Below are positions 32,751 to 42,991 of a stretch of 64,000 nucleotides of DNA, piece after piece. Positions within the stretch are counted from its first letter, which is position 1. Every line of letters begins with the position of its first letter. A program made the translations under genes and the position numbers. Origin of the DNA: Isoetes taiwanensis. Taxonomy: Eukaryota > Streptophyta > Lycopodiopsida > Isoetales > Isoetaceae. Under the pieces are notes generated by a model that saw only the letters and a program-made list of their open reading frames with translations, was not told the DNA's origin and ran no database searches. The stretch covers positions 10,692,697 through 10,756,696 of the forward strand of contig JAJEKV010000034.1 of assembly GCA_021234155.1 (NCBI GenBank), in the 5' to 3' direction.

Positions 32751-33161
32751 TTGCTTGACCAAGCATCGAAGAAGTTGATGCTGCAGTGCGATAGTCGCTT
32801 GAAGGGGACATCGGTGTACTTAAACATGGATCTGACCCTGGCTCAACAGAAGGAGAGGCAGGAGGAGTTCGCAAAGATTAGACAGGTCAGGCAGGCAGGG
32901 GGATTGGCAGGCTTGGTGAATGGCAAGATGAAGGTATTTGTGCCTCCACGGCCAACAGTGGCAGAAGCGGCGACCAGGGGACCAAGCACTTCTGGATCTC
33001 CCACCTCCAGAATGGCGGATCACACACAACAGCCAGGACCAAGTACCCGGGCACTACCCACAGCAGCAGAGCCAGACATGAGAGCCCCGACACCTGCCAA
33101 TGCCCCAACTCCTGCAGCCTCCATGGGGACTGGGATAGGCCAGTCACCACAGACAGCATAG
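32751..33161 (+). CDS. LINE ORF1 C-terminal part, separated by a stop and frameshift
   Basis: Contains LKGTSVYLNMDLTLAQQKER and KIRQVRQAGGLAGLVNGKMK, the typical ORF1 C-terminal block (LKG...DLT..Q...R). It is followed by a Pro/Ala/Thr-rich tail ending at 33161, immediately before ORF2. It belongs to the same protein as the preceding entry; the intervening 100 bp is out of frame. Confidence 0.65.
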   Translation: MLDQASKKLMLQCDSRLKGTSVYLNMDLTLAQQKERQEEFAKIRQVRQAGGLAGLVNGKMKVFVPPRPTVAEAATRGPSTSGSPTSRMADHTQQPGPSTRALPTAAEPDMRAPTPANAPTPAASMGTGIGQSPQTA

Positions 33162-33163
33162 GA

Positions 33164-33308
33164 AGAGTGCCTTCGCATTGTATCGTGGAACTGTAGGGGA
33201 TTTCCCTGGAAGCGCGGCGAGGACATTGCTGAAATTGCTACAGGCATGGACATCATCTTCTTGCAAGAGACATGGGAATATAGTGATCATCTGTTACCGG
33301 ACGTCCCA
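33164..33308 (+). pseudogene. LINE ORF2, first part of the endonuclease
   Basis: Reads LRIVSWNCRGFPWKRGEDIA then EIATGMDIIFLQETWEY. It carries the catalytic Asn (WNCRG) and Glu (QETW) of the AP-endonuclease fold. The MITE cuts the frame after LLPDVP and it resumes at 33799 with GYHHFSLANERHGKRGCGGV. Confidence 0.8.
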
Positions 33309-33309
33309 G

Positions 33310-33798
33310 ACAGGGAAAAAATTAAGGAACTTTTATATTCAAAGTGGTGAAATAGACTTGGCTAAAGTATGCCAAAATTTGAGGTGAAAGCTTCTAATGT
33401 TTAGCTAAACTTTCTAAATTTTGCCACCTGTACTTTCTTACGTTTGGCTAAACTTTTATTTAAAAAAGAAAAAATCTTCTATCTTTTGACTATTTTGCAC
33501 TAATTCAAGACCTAAATATTAACTGACCATAATAAATGTAAAGGCTATATGATAATCTAGCTAAAGTACACTAAAATTTCACGTAAAAGCTTCTAACTTT
33601 TGGCTAAACCTTCCAAATTTTGGCAGTTACACTTTCTTGCGATTAGCTAAAGTTGGACGAAATGGAGGTGGGGCATGAAATAGACTTGGCTAAAATTTTA
33701 TTTATTTTAGCCCAAAAAGGGCCATAGTTTAGCCAATTTTTCCAAACAAGGCCAAAATTTCGCCATTTAGCTAAGTTTAGCCACTAATTTTTTCCATG
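33310..33798. mobile_element. MITE inserted in the LINE endonuclease (489 bp)
   Basis: Ends are CAGGGAAAAAATTA (33311-33324) and its reverse complement with one mismatch at 33785-33798, flanked by CCAG on both sides (33306-33309 and 33799-33802). Removing it with one CCAG restores the open LINE frame (DVP-GYHH). The interior is AT-rich with repeated GGCTAAA/TTTAGCC motifs. Superfamily unassigned. Confidence 0.75.
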
Positions 33799-34965
33799 CC
33801 AGGGTACCATCATTTCTCACTGGCCAATGAGCGCCATGGCAAGCGAGGGTGTGGAGGGGTCGCGTGCTACTTCAAAGATGCTATAGCATCCACAGTCTCG
33901 CTCCACAAGGCTGATAGACTCAACCGCAACCTGTGGATACGAGTGCTGCAGCCTCACCATCGCCCACTGTTTATCGCAGGATGTTATATACCCCATGAAA
34001 CTTCTAAGTTCTGCAGGGTTCATCAGGCATATATAGATGTGCATATGCCCTATAGGGAACTGTATGATGACATAGAGCAGTATCGCCAGGAGGGTCATGT
34101 GTTTTTATTGGGAGATTTCAATGCACGTACGGCACAGTGGCAGTCGGTCACCTTTCAGGGAAATGCTGACTCCAACCCACTTTGGCTAGAAACGGAGGCA
34201 TCCCAGCATGCAAGACGCTCCCAGGATACAGTCTCCGGAGCCTTTGGAAGAGAGTTGGTCCAGCTATGTCAGATCTTTGACATGGTGATCTGCAATGGTA
34301 TGTTCAGATGGCCGGGATCAGGGGGCTTCACTTGCATAAGCGACGGGGGCGATGGTGGAGCCAGTGTGGTGGACTATCTCCTAGCTCCAGTGCCGGAACT
34401 TGATATCATTAGAGATTTCGCGACAGGCACAGGAACAAGAGATGAAGAGACTTTGTCAGACCACTATCCACTTTATATCACTTTGGATTGGAGGCACTCA
34501 GTGGCGTGGCCACAGGACAGGCGCCCTCGGGGTTTGGGATACACCCCGAACTATCGGCAGCAAGCAGGATATGAGATGGCACTTGAACGTGAGCTACAGG
34601 GGATTGATGCCCTCTATACATTGCATGATAAGTGTGAATGGTTAGTGAAGGCCTTACTCGCAGCAGCCAGTGAATGCTTTGCAGCAAGAAAGCCCCCGCG
34701 AAGGGACACTGCGCAATTCCCTCAAAACCCCTGGTTTGACGCTGAATGTAAGGCTCTAAAGAGTCAGCTACGCACCATCTTAGATCCACAGCTCCGGCAA
34801 CAGGCCATTAGGGACTATAAGGCATTCTTGAAATCCAAAAAGCATCGCTACATTGCAGAAAATCAGCAACGCATGTTTGATCTACTGATGACTGAGCCAA
34901 AAGCCTTTTGGCATAGAGTGCTGTATAAAAGGCATCAACGACCTGGCAATGTTACCTCAGACTAG
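33799..34965 (+). pseudogene. LINE ORF2, remainder of the endonuclease and start of the RT linker
   Basis: Open for about 389 codons. Endonuclease motifs are HVFLLGDFNARTAQW (catalytic Asp/Asn), ELVQLCQIFDMVICNG, SVVDYLLAPV and LSDHYPLYITL (catalytic Asp-His). It continues through a basic region (KALKSQLRTILDPQLRQQAI) into the linker before the RT and ends at a TAG at 34963. Confidence 0.85.
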
Positions 34966-35049
34966 TGGAGACAGCGGTTGGAGGAGTTGTATGACCCCCC
35001 AGGAGCAATCGCTGACGTACCAGATCAGCTAGGAGAAACACTACGGCCG

Positions 35050-35834
35050 AGCTGTTGAAATGGGGTGGGCCAGCTTTGCTCGGGCCTTTGACAGGGATAA
35101 TCAATCAGGCCATCAGAGAGGGCCTCCCACAGGAATGGATGGTTAGCAAGGTCACCCCTATTCATAAGACGGGAAGCAGGGATGACTCCACCAACTACCG
35201 TATGATCATGATGAGCCCGTTACTCGCAAAACTTCTAGCAGGTGTGCTGGAGAAGAAGTTAACGCAATAGGCGGAGGAAACTGGAGTACGTGCAGTTGGC
35301 CAGGCAGGTTTCCGCCCTGCCCACTCCATGAGTGATCATATTTTTACTCTCAGAATCCTTATGGAAGCTAGCCGCAATGCACGACGTGACTTGTATTGCT
35401 GTTTCGTGGATTTTAAGACGACATATGATACGGTCCCTCAGGACCTGTTGTGGCAACGCTTGCAGGAGCTACATGTCCCACAGGATTTGCAGAATGCCAT
35501 CTACCGGCTCTATGATAGAATATATGCCACTTTGCCTGCGTCAGACCACCGGCGGGTGAACAGCACCATAGGTGTTAAACAGGGATGCCCGTTATCTCCA
35601 AAGCTTTTTGGACTCTATATTGACAAGTTGAAGACCTGGATGCAAGAACATGGAGGTGGTGGCCCGCAGTTGCTAGAGGCATATACAGTACAACAGTTGC
35701 TCTATGCAGACGATCTGGGCTTATTGTCCCATACAACTAGGAGTATGCAGGATCATTTGGATGCTCTAAGTCAATTCTGTGACATAGCAGGAATGACAGT
35801 CAACCAGCAGGTCAATCCTGTCTGCGCAGCATGA
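35050..35834 (+). pseudogene. LINE ORF2, reverse transcriptase domain
   Basis: Blocks: LPQEWMVSKVTPIHKTGSRD, NYRMIMMSPLLAKLLAGVLE, GQAGFRPAHSMSDHIFTLRI, CCFVDFKTTYDTVPQDLLWQ, GVKQGCPLSPKLFGLYIDKL and QQLLYADDLGLLS. Catalytic residues are the Asp in FVDFK and the YADD pair. FKTTYD replaces the usual FKKAFD. A TAG at 35268 and a loss of frame near 35805 break it. Confidence 0.85.
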
Positions 35835-35989
35835 TATCCCAGACTTCTATTACAGAGGACAAAGGATGGAAGTTGTAAGGACCTTTAAGTATCTGGGAAT
35901 CGATTTCTCTGCTAACATGCTATGGGATGACTGTGTAGAAAGAAGGGTCAGCGCGGGATAGAAAGCCATGTATGCAATGCAGAATAGCT

Positions 35990-36884
35990 GTTAGAGAATA
36001 GATCTCTGTGATTGGGCATGCAAAGCACACCTGTTCCCAACACTCGTGGAACCAGTATTGTTGTATGGGGTAAAGGTTTGGGGGCCAGCGGTTAGCAAGG
36101 GTACTTGGGATAAGCTAGAGAGGGTACATAAGGCTTTCCTGACATACAGCCTAGGCGTCAAGGACACGGTGCCTTATCCGATTTTGCTGTATGAGACTTG
36201 CTTTTGGCCCTTCAGCATTCTGTTATATGCAGGCACCTTGCGTATTTCCATAAGGTTGACAGAATGGATGCACAACGTCTTCCTCCCCGAGCTCTGTTAT
36301 TGGCACAAGGGCCATAACGGCTGAAGAGAGTGTGGCAGGAGCATTGTAGGGGATGGTTCGCAAGATGGTCCATAGACTATCAACACATTATGGATATGTC
36401 GGATATCACGGAGCAGGAGCTGCATTTGAATGAGCGCTTTGCTGCCGCTCTGTGGGATGCGCCCACTCTTGCAAAGCCCAAAACAGAGCACTACTACACG
36501 CAAGTTAATCCGTCACTTGAACATGGCCCCCACTAGTATTTGAAGGCACACATCTTTACCAAGAAACGGAGAGCTATAGCTGCAATAAGGACAGGGTCCC
36601 ACCATCTCAGAATTGAGACATGCCGCTGGGGTACGGATGGAGGGCGGGGAATCCCCCGGCATGAGAGATTATGCCAGTGCTGTCACATGCAGATAGTAGA
36701 AGATGAACACCATGCTCTACAGGAATGCCCAGCATATGCACACATCCGAGTAGCTCATGCCGATCTCAGATGCTCTGAGATAGCAATTCATCAATTGCTG
36801 GCTTCGCCAATGGTTTCACGTCTCGCATCCTACATTCTGCAAGTCTCCACCGTCAGGGAGTCCCTCACAGCACAGGGAATTTGA
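35990..36884 (+). pseudogene. LINE ORF2, post-RT region and zinc-binding C-terminus
   Basis: MEPVLLYGVKVWGPAVSKGT, LERVHKAFLTYSLGVKDTVP and PYPILLYETCFWP are the usual thumb/connector blocks. The last 114 codons (36540-36884) contain the zinc motif RLCQCCHMQIVEDEHHALQE-CPAY (CxxC...H...C). Stops at 36321 and 36535 separate the pieces. Confidence 0.8.
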
Positions 36885-37538
36885 GCGCCCAGATAGGGCC
36901 TCTCAACGCCTACTACAAGGGTTTTTCCTCCCACATGGGGGGTTTTTTCATCCCAGTGGTAGAGACACATTGTACAGGATTTCTGTGGTTTTCTTTTGTG
37001 TTTGGAAACTTTCCGCTATATTGTATCACTGTCTCATAGGCCAGTTGGCCTCCGTGGACGTTAAAGTATACTTCCTTCCTATAGCTCCTAGCTGCCACAT
37101 GCTTTTAAGCTGCAAACAACTGAGGCAGCATTTAAAAGCACACCCTCCAATTCGATCTTCTTAAAGCCAACCCTCCAATTGCATCTTCTCAAAACAAGAT
37201 GGGCATGCACCATGCTACTAAAGCTTGCATACATATCCGGCAAAGTGCTTGATAGCATCCAATTCCAATTTATTTTCCATTCTATTTACATGTATATCTT
37301 TACCTTCTGCGTCTGCAATCATGCACGCTCAAAAATAACAGCATAATCATAAACATCAATCTCATTGCTATCAGCTAATAGAAATGCATCAAATAATTTC
37401 TTTATTCTAACCATCCCTGCCCCTATTTGTAAGTGCTCCTTCATGTGCCATGTCTCCAAAAATGATGCGCCTAACCATGCCTTCAAATTTAACCTCTGAA
37501 GGTATTGCATGTAAATATATAGCCACAAGTCTTGCAAT

Positions 37539-37543
37539 CCTTC
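37539..37543. repeat. Copia-2 target-site duplication CCTTC, left copy
   Basis: CCTTC precedes the 5' LTR and recurs at 51078-51082 directly after the 3' LTR remnant. Confidence 0.8.
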
Positions 37544-37890
37544 TGATGGTATTCATATCAATAATTGTTGTGATAAAGATATTGTAAATATTGTAAATAC
37601 TTTTATCTAGCATGTGGGCTTCTAAATATAGCTGAGGTAAACGAATGCATCCGGATATATATCAGTCCAGTTTGATAACAGTGGACGGCGACTGTAGTAC
37701 GGTTGACAAAAAGAAATGAAAATCGACCGACCTGTTTGCCGAATTGTACTGTAGCAACTGACCGGAATTTAAGCAGGAATTTGATCGGAACGTTTATGCC
37801 TTGTGTCGATTTTGCATTAGAGTGATTGCTACACAAATCTAAGCTTCAATCAGGTAATCTAAAGTTCAATCTGGTCTAAAATAAACAACA
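37544..37890 (+). repeat. Copia-2 5' LTR (347 bp)
   Basis: Bounded by the CCTTC duplication on the left and the primer-binding site on the right. It matches the 3' remnant at 50851-51077 except for six transitions, each A or T here against G or C there. Confidence 0.82.
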
Positions 37891-37912
37891 GTGGTATCAG
37901 AGCCAGATCACT

Positions 37913-38529
37913 ATGGCCAGTAGACTTGGAGCCAGTTTGCTGAATTCTGTGGATGTGTACAGAGGTGGACCTGGGTTTCAGGTTTGGAAGGAGAAGATTG
38001 AATACATTCTTAAGACTGAAGGATTGTGGAATCTAATTGCAGATACACCTTCTAGTACTGCTTCTTCTAGTTCTGGAAGTGTAATAACTGGTGATGGAGA
38101 AAGCTCAGGAGCAGCCGTGAGTGATGAAACGAAGGTTTTGCAAGCTCAAGCTATTATTACAAGCAAGGTTGGTCCTTCGATTCTACTGAAGATTAGAGGT
38201 AAGAGCCCAAAAGAAATGTGGTCTTATTTACTGAAACAGTTTCAAGCTAAAAGATAAAGTAATGGAGTTTTTTCAACCCTTTGATAGTCTAGTAGCGGAC
38301 ATGGAAGGTGCTGGAACTGTGCTTACTGATGAGTTCCAAGTCTTGACAATCTCAAGAGCGGTGGAAGATGAGTTTGAGAATTTAGCAACCTTGATAAGAA
38401 ATATAGCTAAACCAGAGAAAAGGCAGAAGAAATGATAAAAACACACTTTGAACAGAAAACTTTGTCTCAAAAGGAGGAAGAAAAGCAAGAGGTCTTGTAT
38501 TCTAGCAGGTACAAGTCTCGAGGTGGAAG
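37913..38529 (+). pseudogene. Copia-2 gag, N-terminal part
   Basis: Opens with MASRLGASLLNSVDVYRGGP directly after the primer site. SKVGPSILLKIRGKSPKEMW and LLKQFQAK follow, then a TAA at 38255. After a deletion it continues in another frame with LVADMEGAGTVLTDEFQVLT and further stops. It is cut at 38530 by the Gypsy insertion. Confidence 0.85.
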
Positions 38530-38534
38530 TAATT

Positions 38535-39094
38535 TGTTTGGGGTCTGGGTTCGGGAACTCCTGGAAGACAGCCCTCTGTGAGGACCCGTGGATCTAACAG
38601 GAGAATCCGGGGGACTATGTCACGCGGGATTTGCAAGAAGAGAACAAGACGAAGAAAACAGAACAAAGAGAACAATGAGAGGAAAATGATAAGCTTCCTT
38701 GATATCAATGATGAACATACATGAGCTCTCGCAATCGAGAGAAGACTGAAAAGAGACAAGACTCAAAACTCATCTAGCCTTCATGTGCTAGCTCTACTCA
38801 TATATATAGTACAATGGCCTTTGGCCCAATATAGACACTCTGACTGATCTCGGTGCCGACTCCTGGAAGGAGGCCTGATTTGCAGGAATGCTGGCGGTGC
38901 CTCTTGAGGTGCCTGGGATCACGCTGACGCAGGCGGTGATGGCCCGTCACTTGTCTGAGCGCCTCCTTTTGGGCTGCTGCTTGGTCTTCTGCGGGGCCTT
39001 TGATGACTGACCCGTGGTTGACTGTGGATCCTTGTTCTTGACCTGGTCCGTCGTATGCATGAATAGTCCTGTACCAGGAGGCACAGGACTAACA
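38535..39094 (-). repeat. Gypsy 3' LTR
   Basis: Plus-strand start TGTTTGGGGTCTGGG, end AGGACTAACA. It aligns with 48926-49482 throughout, with small indels mainly at CTG/CAG positions. Confidence 0.9.
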
Positions 39095-39109
39095 CTCCCC
39101 CCCACCAAA

Positions 39110-42074
39110 CGACACTCAGGGTGAAGAAAAGGAGGAAGTGTTTCTGAGGGCGGGAAGCCATCCGTCTGAAAGTGATCCTCACGGGAGTGGGGTCGGGCAC
39201 CATTATGGTACTTGCCAATGAGATCCTGGCGTATTTGAAGAGCAGGAGGAGTGTGGAGCCCAAGGGCAGGATCTGCATCAATGAGAAAATGAGATCGCAC
39301 CATGTCTTCAAGGGCAGCATGGGCGTCTGAAGAAACAAACTGGCATTCCATTGAGTAGGCAGGTCTGGAGACCGAAGGCACTGACACTGGCATTAGGATT
39401 GCAGTGAAAGATGGGACGCTGCCGATTCAAGGAGCTGAGCAGGATGCATTTGAGAGCAGCACAGAAACCAGCTTGAAGGTGGACTGAAGGATCTGGTGAG
39501 GTGGCGGCATTCTGCAAGAAGGTGTCAAGACCATGAAGAGCATCAGCAAGGTGTTGCCAACCACGCTCATTGGCGATGTAGATCCAATTGATGGTGTTAT
39601 CAAGGGTGGCACCATCCTCCCAATTGGAGCGGCGAACAAAACGGGGATCCCACCGGAGATCCGTCGAGATCTGAGGTGGAGTCCATCCAGCATGGCCATC
39701 TATGACCTTGGTCCAAAAGGGGAGACGCCAATCAGATGTCAGGAACCTGGGGCATGGAGGGACACCCAGGGAAGCATAGGGAGAGGGAACCATGCCCGTG
39801 GGCGTGGGTTGCTGAGCCTGCTCCCGGAATTCACTGACAAGGGCCGGATCAAGAGCTTTGCACCAACGATCCCAGACAGAGGCAGAGAGTTGAGAGTTGA
39901 CAGGAGGGCTATCCCAGCCCGTGGGGACTGTCTTGCTATCCAGAAGAGCACGTAATTGATTGTAACCTGCGAGGTGCTGCATATAAACTTGTGCATAGGG
40001 AAGATCCTCGGGATGTTCTAGATACTTCCGTATCTGTTGCAGCACTTCCGCTTGCCAGAGAGGTAAATGATGTGCAAGCTCAGGCATGTACTCTTGATGA
40101 AGAGCGTGTGTCTGAGCATGATCAGCAAGATAGGGGTTGTTATCCCCAAGCAACCATTGAAGGGTGGGGTCACCCTGAAAGTTCTGTTGTGGCCCATCCC
40201 GAAATCTCTCCTGTGTATCACCCAGATAGAAATCATGAAAAATGTAAGCCATGGGCTGAACAACTCTGAAGGTGATGAAATCCGGATCTTCGCAGTGAAT
40301 GAGATCAAAGACCAAAAGGGCACAGCATAAACCTTTGTCTTCAATAGAGAGGTCCGCCAAACCAAGAAAATCTGCGGTCGCAGAGGGGAACATCCACGGG
40401 ACCATCAGCCCCATGCCACTTCGAAGAAAAGAGGTGGCGCGGCAACCACATAATCCAGATAACAGGAAGGAACTGGGAAATCAACAGGTAGGTTGCTAAC
40501 GATGGTAACATAGCCGTCAAGTTTGGTCTGAGCCTCATCAGCAGACTGAATAGCGTGTTGTAGCTGTTGTTCGAGGTCACGGATCCTGTGGTCCTTTTCT
40601 AACGTATAGCGTGGATCGGTCACGGACCCGCTTCGGAGAAGTGTTGACTCGCGGAGGTGGATTGCCCAGAGCATTGAGTCGGGGAAGCACGGCAATCTCG
40701 GCGTCATCAAGAATTTTACGTTTCTGAACCTCCGTAAGCTGATCTTGGAGAGATGTGAGCTGAGAGGTTAAAGAGGCAATTTGAGCATCACGCGCAGTAA
40801 GGTTTTGAACTTGAGTGCTGTAATTGTCACAAAGCTCTGAGTATAAGGCATCGAGCTTAGCAATATCTTTGTCCTTGGCACCTAGGAGGGTATCTTTGGA
40901 CTTGTTTTGCTCCAATAAGTCCTGAAGTGTGGTTTGGAGCTGAGCGTGCTGATCTGCAAGTAGGTTTGTCCGATCCCTGCACTTTTGAGATCTATACGGC
41001 CTGTAAGAGAGCCCCCGGCTTTTTCTTGAAGTTGGGCTTCCAAAGTTTGAACTTGTGCAATTTGCAGCTTGAAGGTCACGGTGAACGCATGACGAGGCCT
41101 CCAGGGCCGTTTGAACCCCATTCAAGAGCTTCTTGGGATTCTTGTAACTTGAGAACAAAGCAGCTTTGAGCATCCTGGCCGATCATTGATACAAAAAGCT
41201 GACGAGGGTGCTGTGGTGGTGGAGCCTGCGGTTGCCTTGTTTGCGATGTTTGTGAGACATGGTGTGAACTGGAATGCTTGGATTCTGTAGCGGAGGAGGA
41301 GACAATGACATATGAGTGCGAAATTTTGACATGACCAGAGGAAGAAGGGCGTGAAGTGTCGACTTGGTGAGTCTGAGGAAGGGACCGCTGAGTGGAATCA
41401 TGAGAATGAGGAGGTGTGGGAGGAAAGTAATGACGGATGAGGGCTTGAAAGTGGCCTCCCACGGAAACTTCAGAGATAGAAGTGGCAGCTCGAAGACGGT
41501 CAACTTCTTGGAGAATACGGTAGAACAACAATTGGGGCCAATCAATGTGGTGGTTGGAGTGAGTAGCAGTGATCACCATATTATAGAAAGGCTTATTGAT
41601 ATGGGTGTTCTTGATAGAATACCCCAGGAACTTGCGCCACATAAACTTAACAAAAGTTTCATGGGGCTTGTCAATATTTGTCAGGCGATGCACATTGGCG
41701 TGATAAGCAGGAGCACCAAACTCAGTGACATCTAGATCCTGTATGGCAGACCAAGATAAACAAGGGGTTTGCAAAGGAATATGGAATACCTCAGAAATCA
41801 GGTGTTGAGTCAGCGAAATGGTGGTGCCATCGACCACAGTGGTGTATCCATGCGGGCTGTTGACGATGTGAGCAAGGAACTGCTTCAACTGGTCAGGATT
41901 CGGACCCGGAAGTTCCATTTGGGAGAATTCGTAAAGCTTCTGGCGTTCTGCGACTTCACGATTCGGGCCAACAAGGGCTTCACGGAAAGTGGGCGTCAAG
42001 AAAGATACAGACTCGAAAAGAGCCGGTTCCCTGGGAGCAGTAGCTTGAAGTGTAGGAAATTTTGGTGCAGCCAT
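39110..42074 (-). CDS. Extra ORF downstream of Gypsy pol, roughly 950 residues, function unknown
   Basis: Read in the same sense as gag-pol, from an ATG at 42074 (MAAPKFPTLQATAPREPALF). About 280 residues follow without recognisable retroviral motifs (LTQHLISEVFHIPLQTPCLS; FVKFMWRKFLGYSIKNTHIN), then a Ser/His/Pro-rich linker. A coiled coil follows (about 41070-40560; AQIASLTSQLTSLQDQLTEV, IRDLEQQLQHAIQSADEAQT), then a C-terminal region (40414-39110) rich in Trp, Asp and His (TINWIYIANERGWQHLADAL). It is split over about five frames. The N-terminal part faintly resembles plant-specific transposon-associated proteins; this is inference. No signal peptide, furin-like site or membrane segment is seen, so it is not envelope-like. 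Confidence 0.6.
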
Positions 42075-42550
42075 GGCAAAGAGCTTCGGAAAAGAACAGT
42101 GATTCAAAGGCGGAGGACGAAGGCGCAGAGAGACGAAAGGATTTAGGGCACGCAAATGGAGGCGAAGGGGTATGATGAGGGTGAAACAACAACCGTGGAT
42201 GGTGCCAGATGTCGAAAGATGCCAAGGAGGCGATGGAGAGGCAAAAATTTGGCTAAGTCCCCAAACAACAAAGGGAGAAGCAATGAACGGTGGAGATGAG
42301 ACGTGAGAGAATGATCGGATGTGACAGGTGGCCAAAGGACACACATTAATGTTTGACGGGTATGAAAAGAAGGAATGGCATTTAATGCTGGCAACTTGAA
42401 GTGGGATATCATTAAAACAAGTGTGTCAGAAGGTACCATGGCTAGATATGCGGCGGGAGAAAAGATTCTCATTTTAGAAACAGCCTTGCATTGCAAACAC
42501 GTTGGCAAGTTGTTGATTGGTCCACGTCGACAAGGAGTTCCTCGGTTGGC

Positions 42551-42558
42551 TATATAAG
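42551..42558 (+). promoter_or_regulatory. Candidate TATA box for an antisense ORF in the Gypsy
   Basis: TATATAAG lies 29 bp upstream of the ATG at 42588, on the strand opposite to gag-pol. Confidence 0.4.
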
Positions 42559-42587
42559 ACGAACCAGGAGTGAAGCGAAGGCATCCG

Positions 42588-42854
42588 ATGGCGCTCAGTA
42601 TGTCTACGGCTGGTTTGCATGATAACTGCACTATGCCTTCGAACTGTCTGGAGTGGATTACCTGCAAGATGGATTGTCTGGACCTCTGGCGCTGCCACAA
42701 CCGTGGCCTGGCGATGGATGGCTGGTGTGCCGGGATGTCTGAACATCCCGATCCGAAGACCAACGGGATGGAGGTGATTCTGCACCTTCGCTGGGACCCG
42801 GAGCATAACCTCTACCACATCCTGCGCATCACCTCTGCTCCGAACCCGGAGTAG
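42588..42854 (+). CDS. Antisense ORF in the Gypsy, 88 residues, Cys/Trp-rich
   Basis: Opposite to gag-pol, in the 0.9 kb between pol and the extra sense ORF. It starts MALSMSTAGLHDNC, has six Cys in about 45 residues (CLEWITCKMDCLDLWRC) and ends TSAPNPE at a TAG. The TATA-like box leaves almost no leader for the first ATG; the in-frame ATG at 42600 is an alternative. Some plant Ty3/Gypsy lineages, such as Tat-type elements, are known to carry additional antisense ORFs at this position. I see no domain, and it may be a chance frame. Confidence 0.4.
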   Translation: MALSMSTAGLHDNCTMPSNCLEWITCKMDCLDLWRCHNRGLAMDGWCAGMSEHPDPKTNGMEVILHLRWDPEHNLYHILRITSAPNPE

Positions 42855-42991
42855 AGGGTTTTTCTTCTTAGGACTTAGTAGATAGGGCTCTGAGCCCGTT
42901 TTTGTATATAGGGCAGTGCCCATAGCGGAAATAGCTGGGCGGTGCCCACATTTTGTAAAAATTCCATCTATAATATAAATATGCCGCTGTT

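Larger units (their letters stand above)
31876..37084 (+). mobile_element. LINE retrotransposon, nearly full length but decayed
   Basis: Order: ORF1 coiled coil, ORF1 C-terminus, AP-type endonuclease, reverse transcriptase, thumb/connector, zinc-binding C-terminus, then a 3' region with GGTTTTTCCTCCCACATGG-like sequence. Stops and frameshifts occur through ORF2 and an MITE interrupts the endonuclease, so it is not mobile by itself. No poly(A) tail or target duplication could be identified, so both end points are approximate. Confidence 0.8.

Noticed and set aside
39308-42074. Envelope-like protein for the Gypsy extra ORF
   Set aside because: Position fits, but no signal peptide, cleavage site, fusion peptide or membrane segment can be seen.
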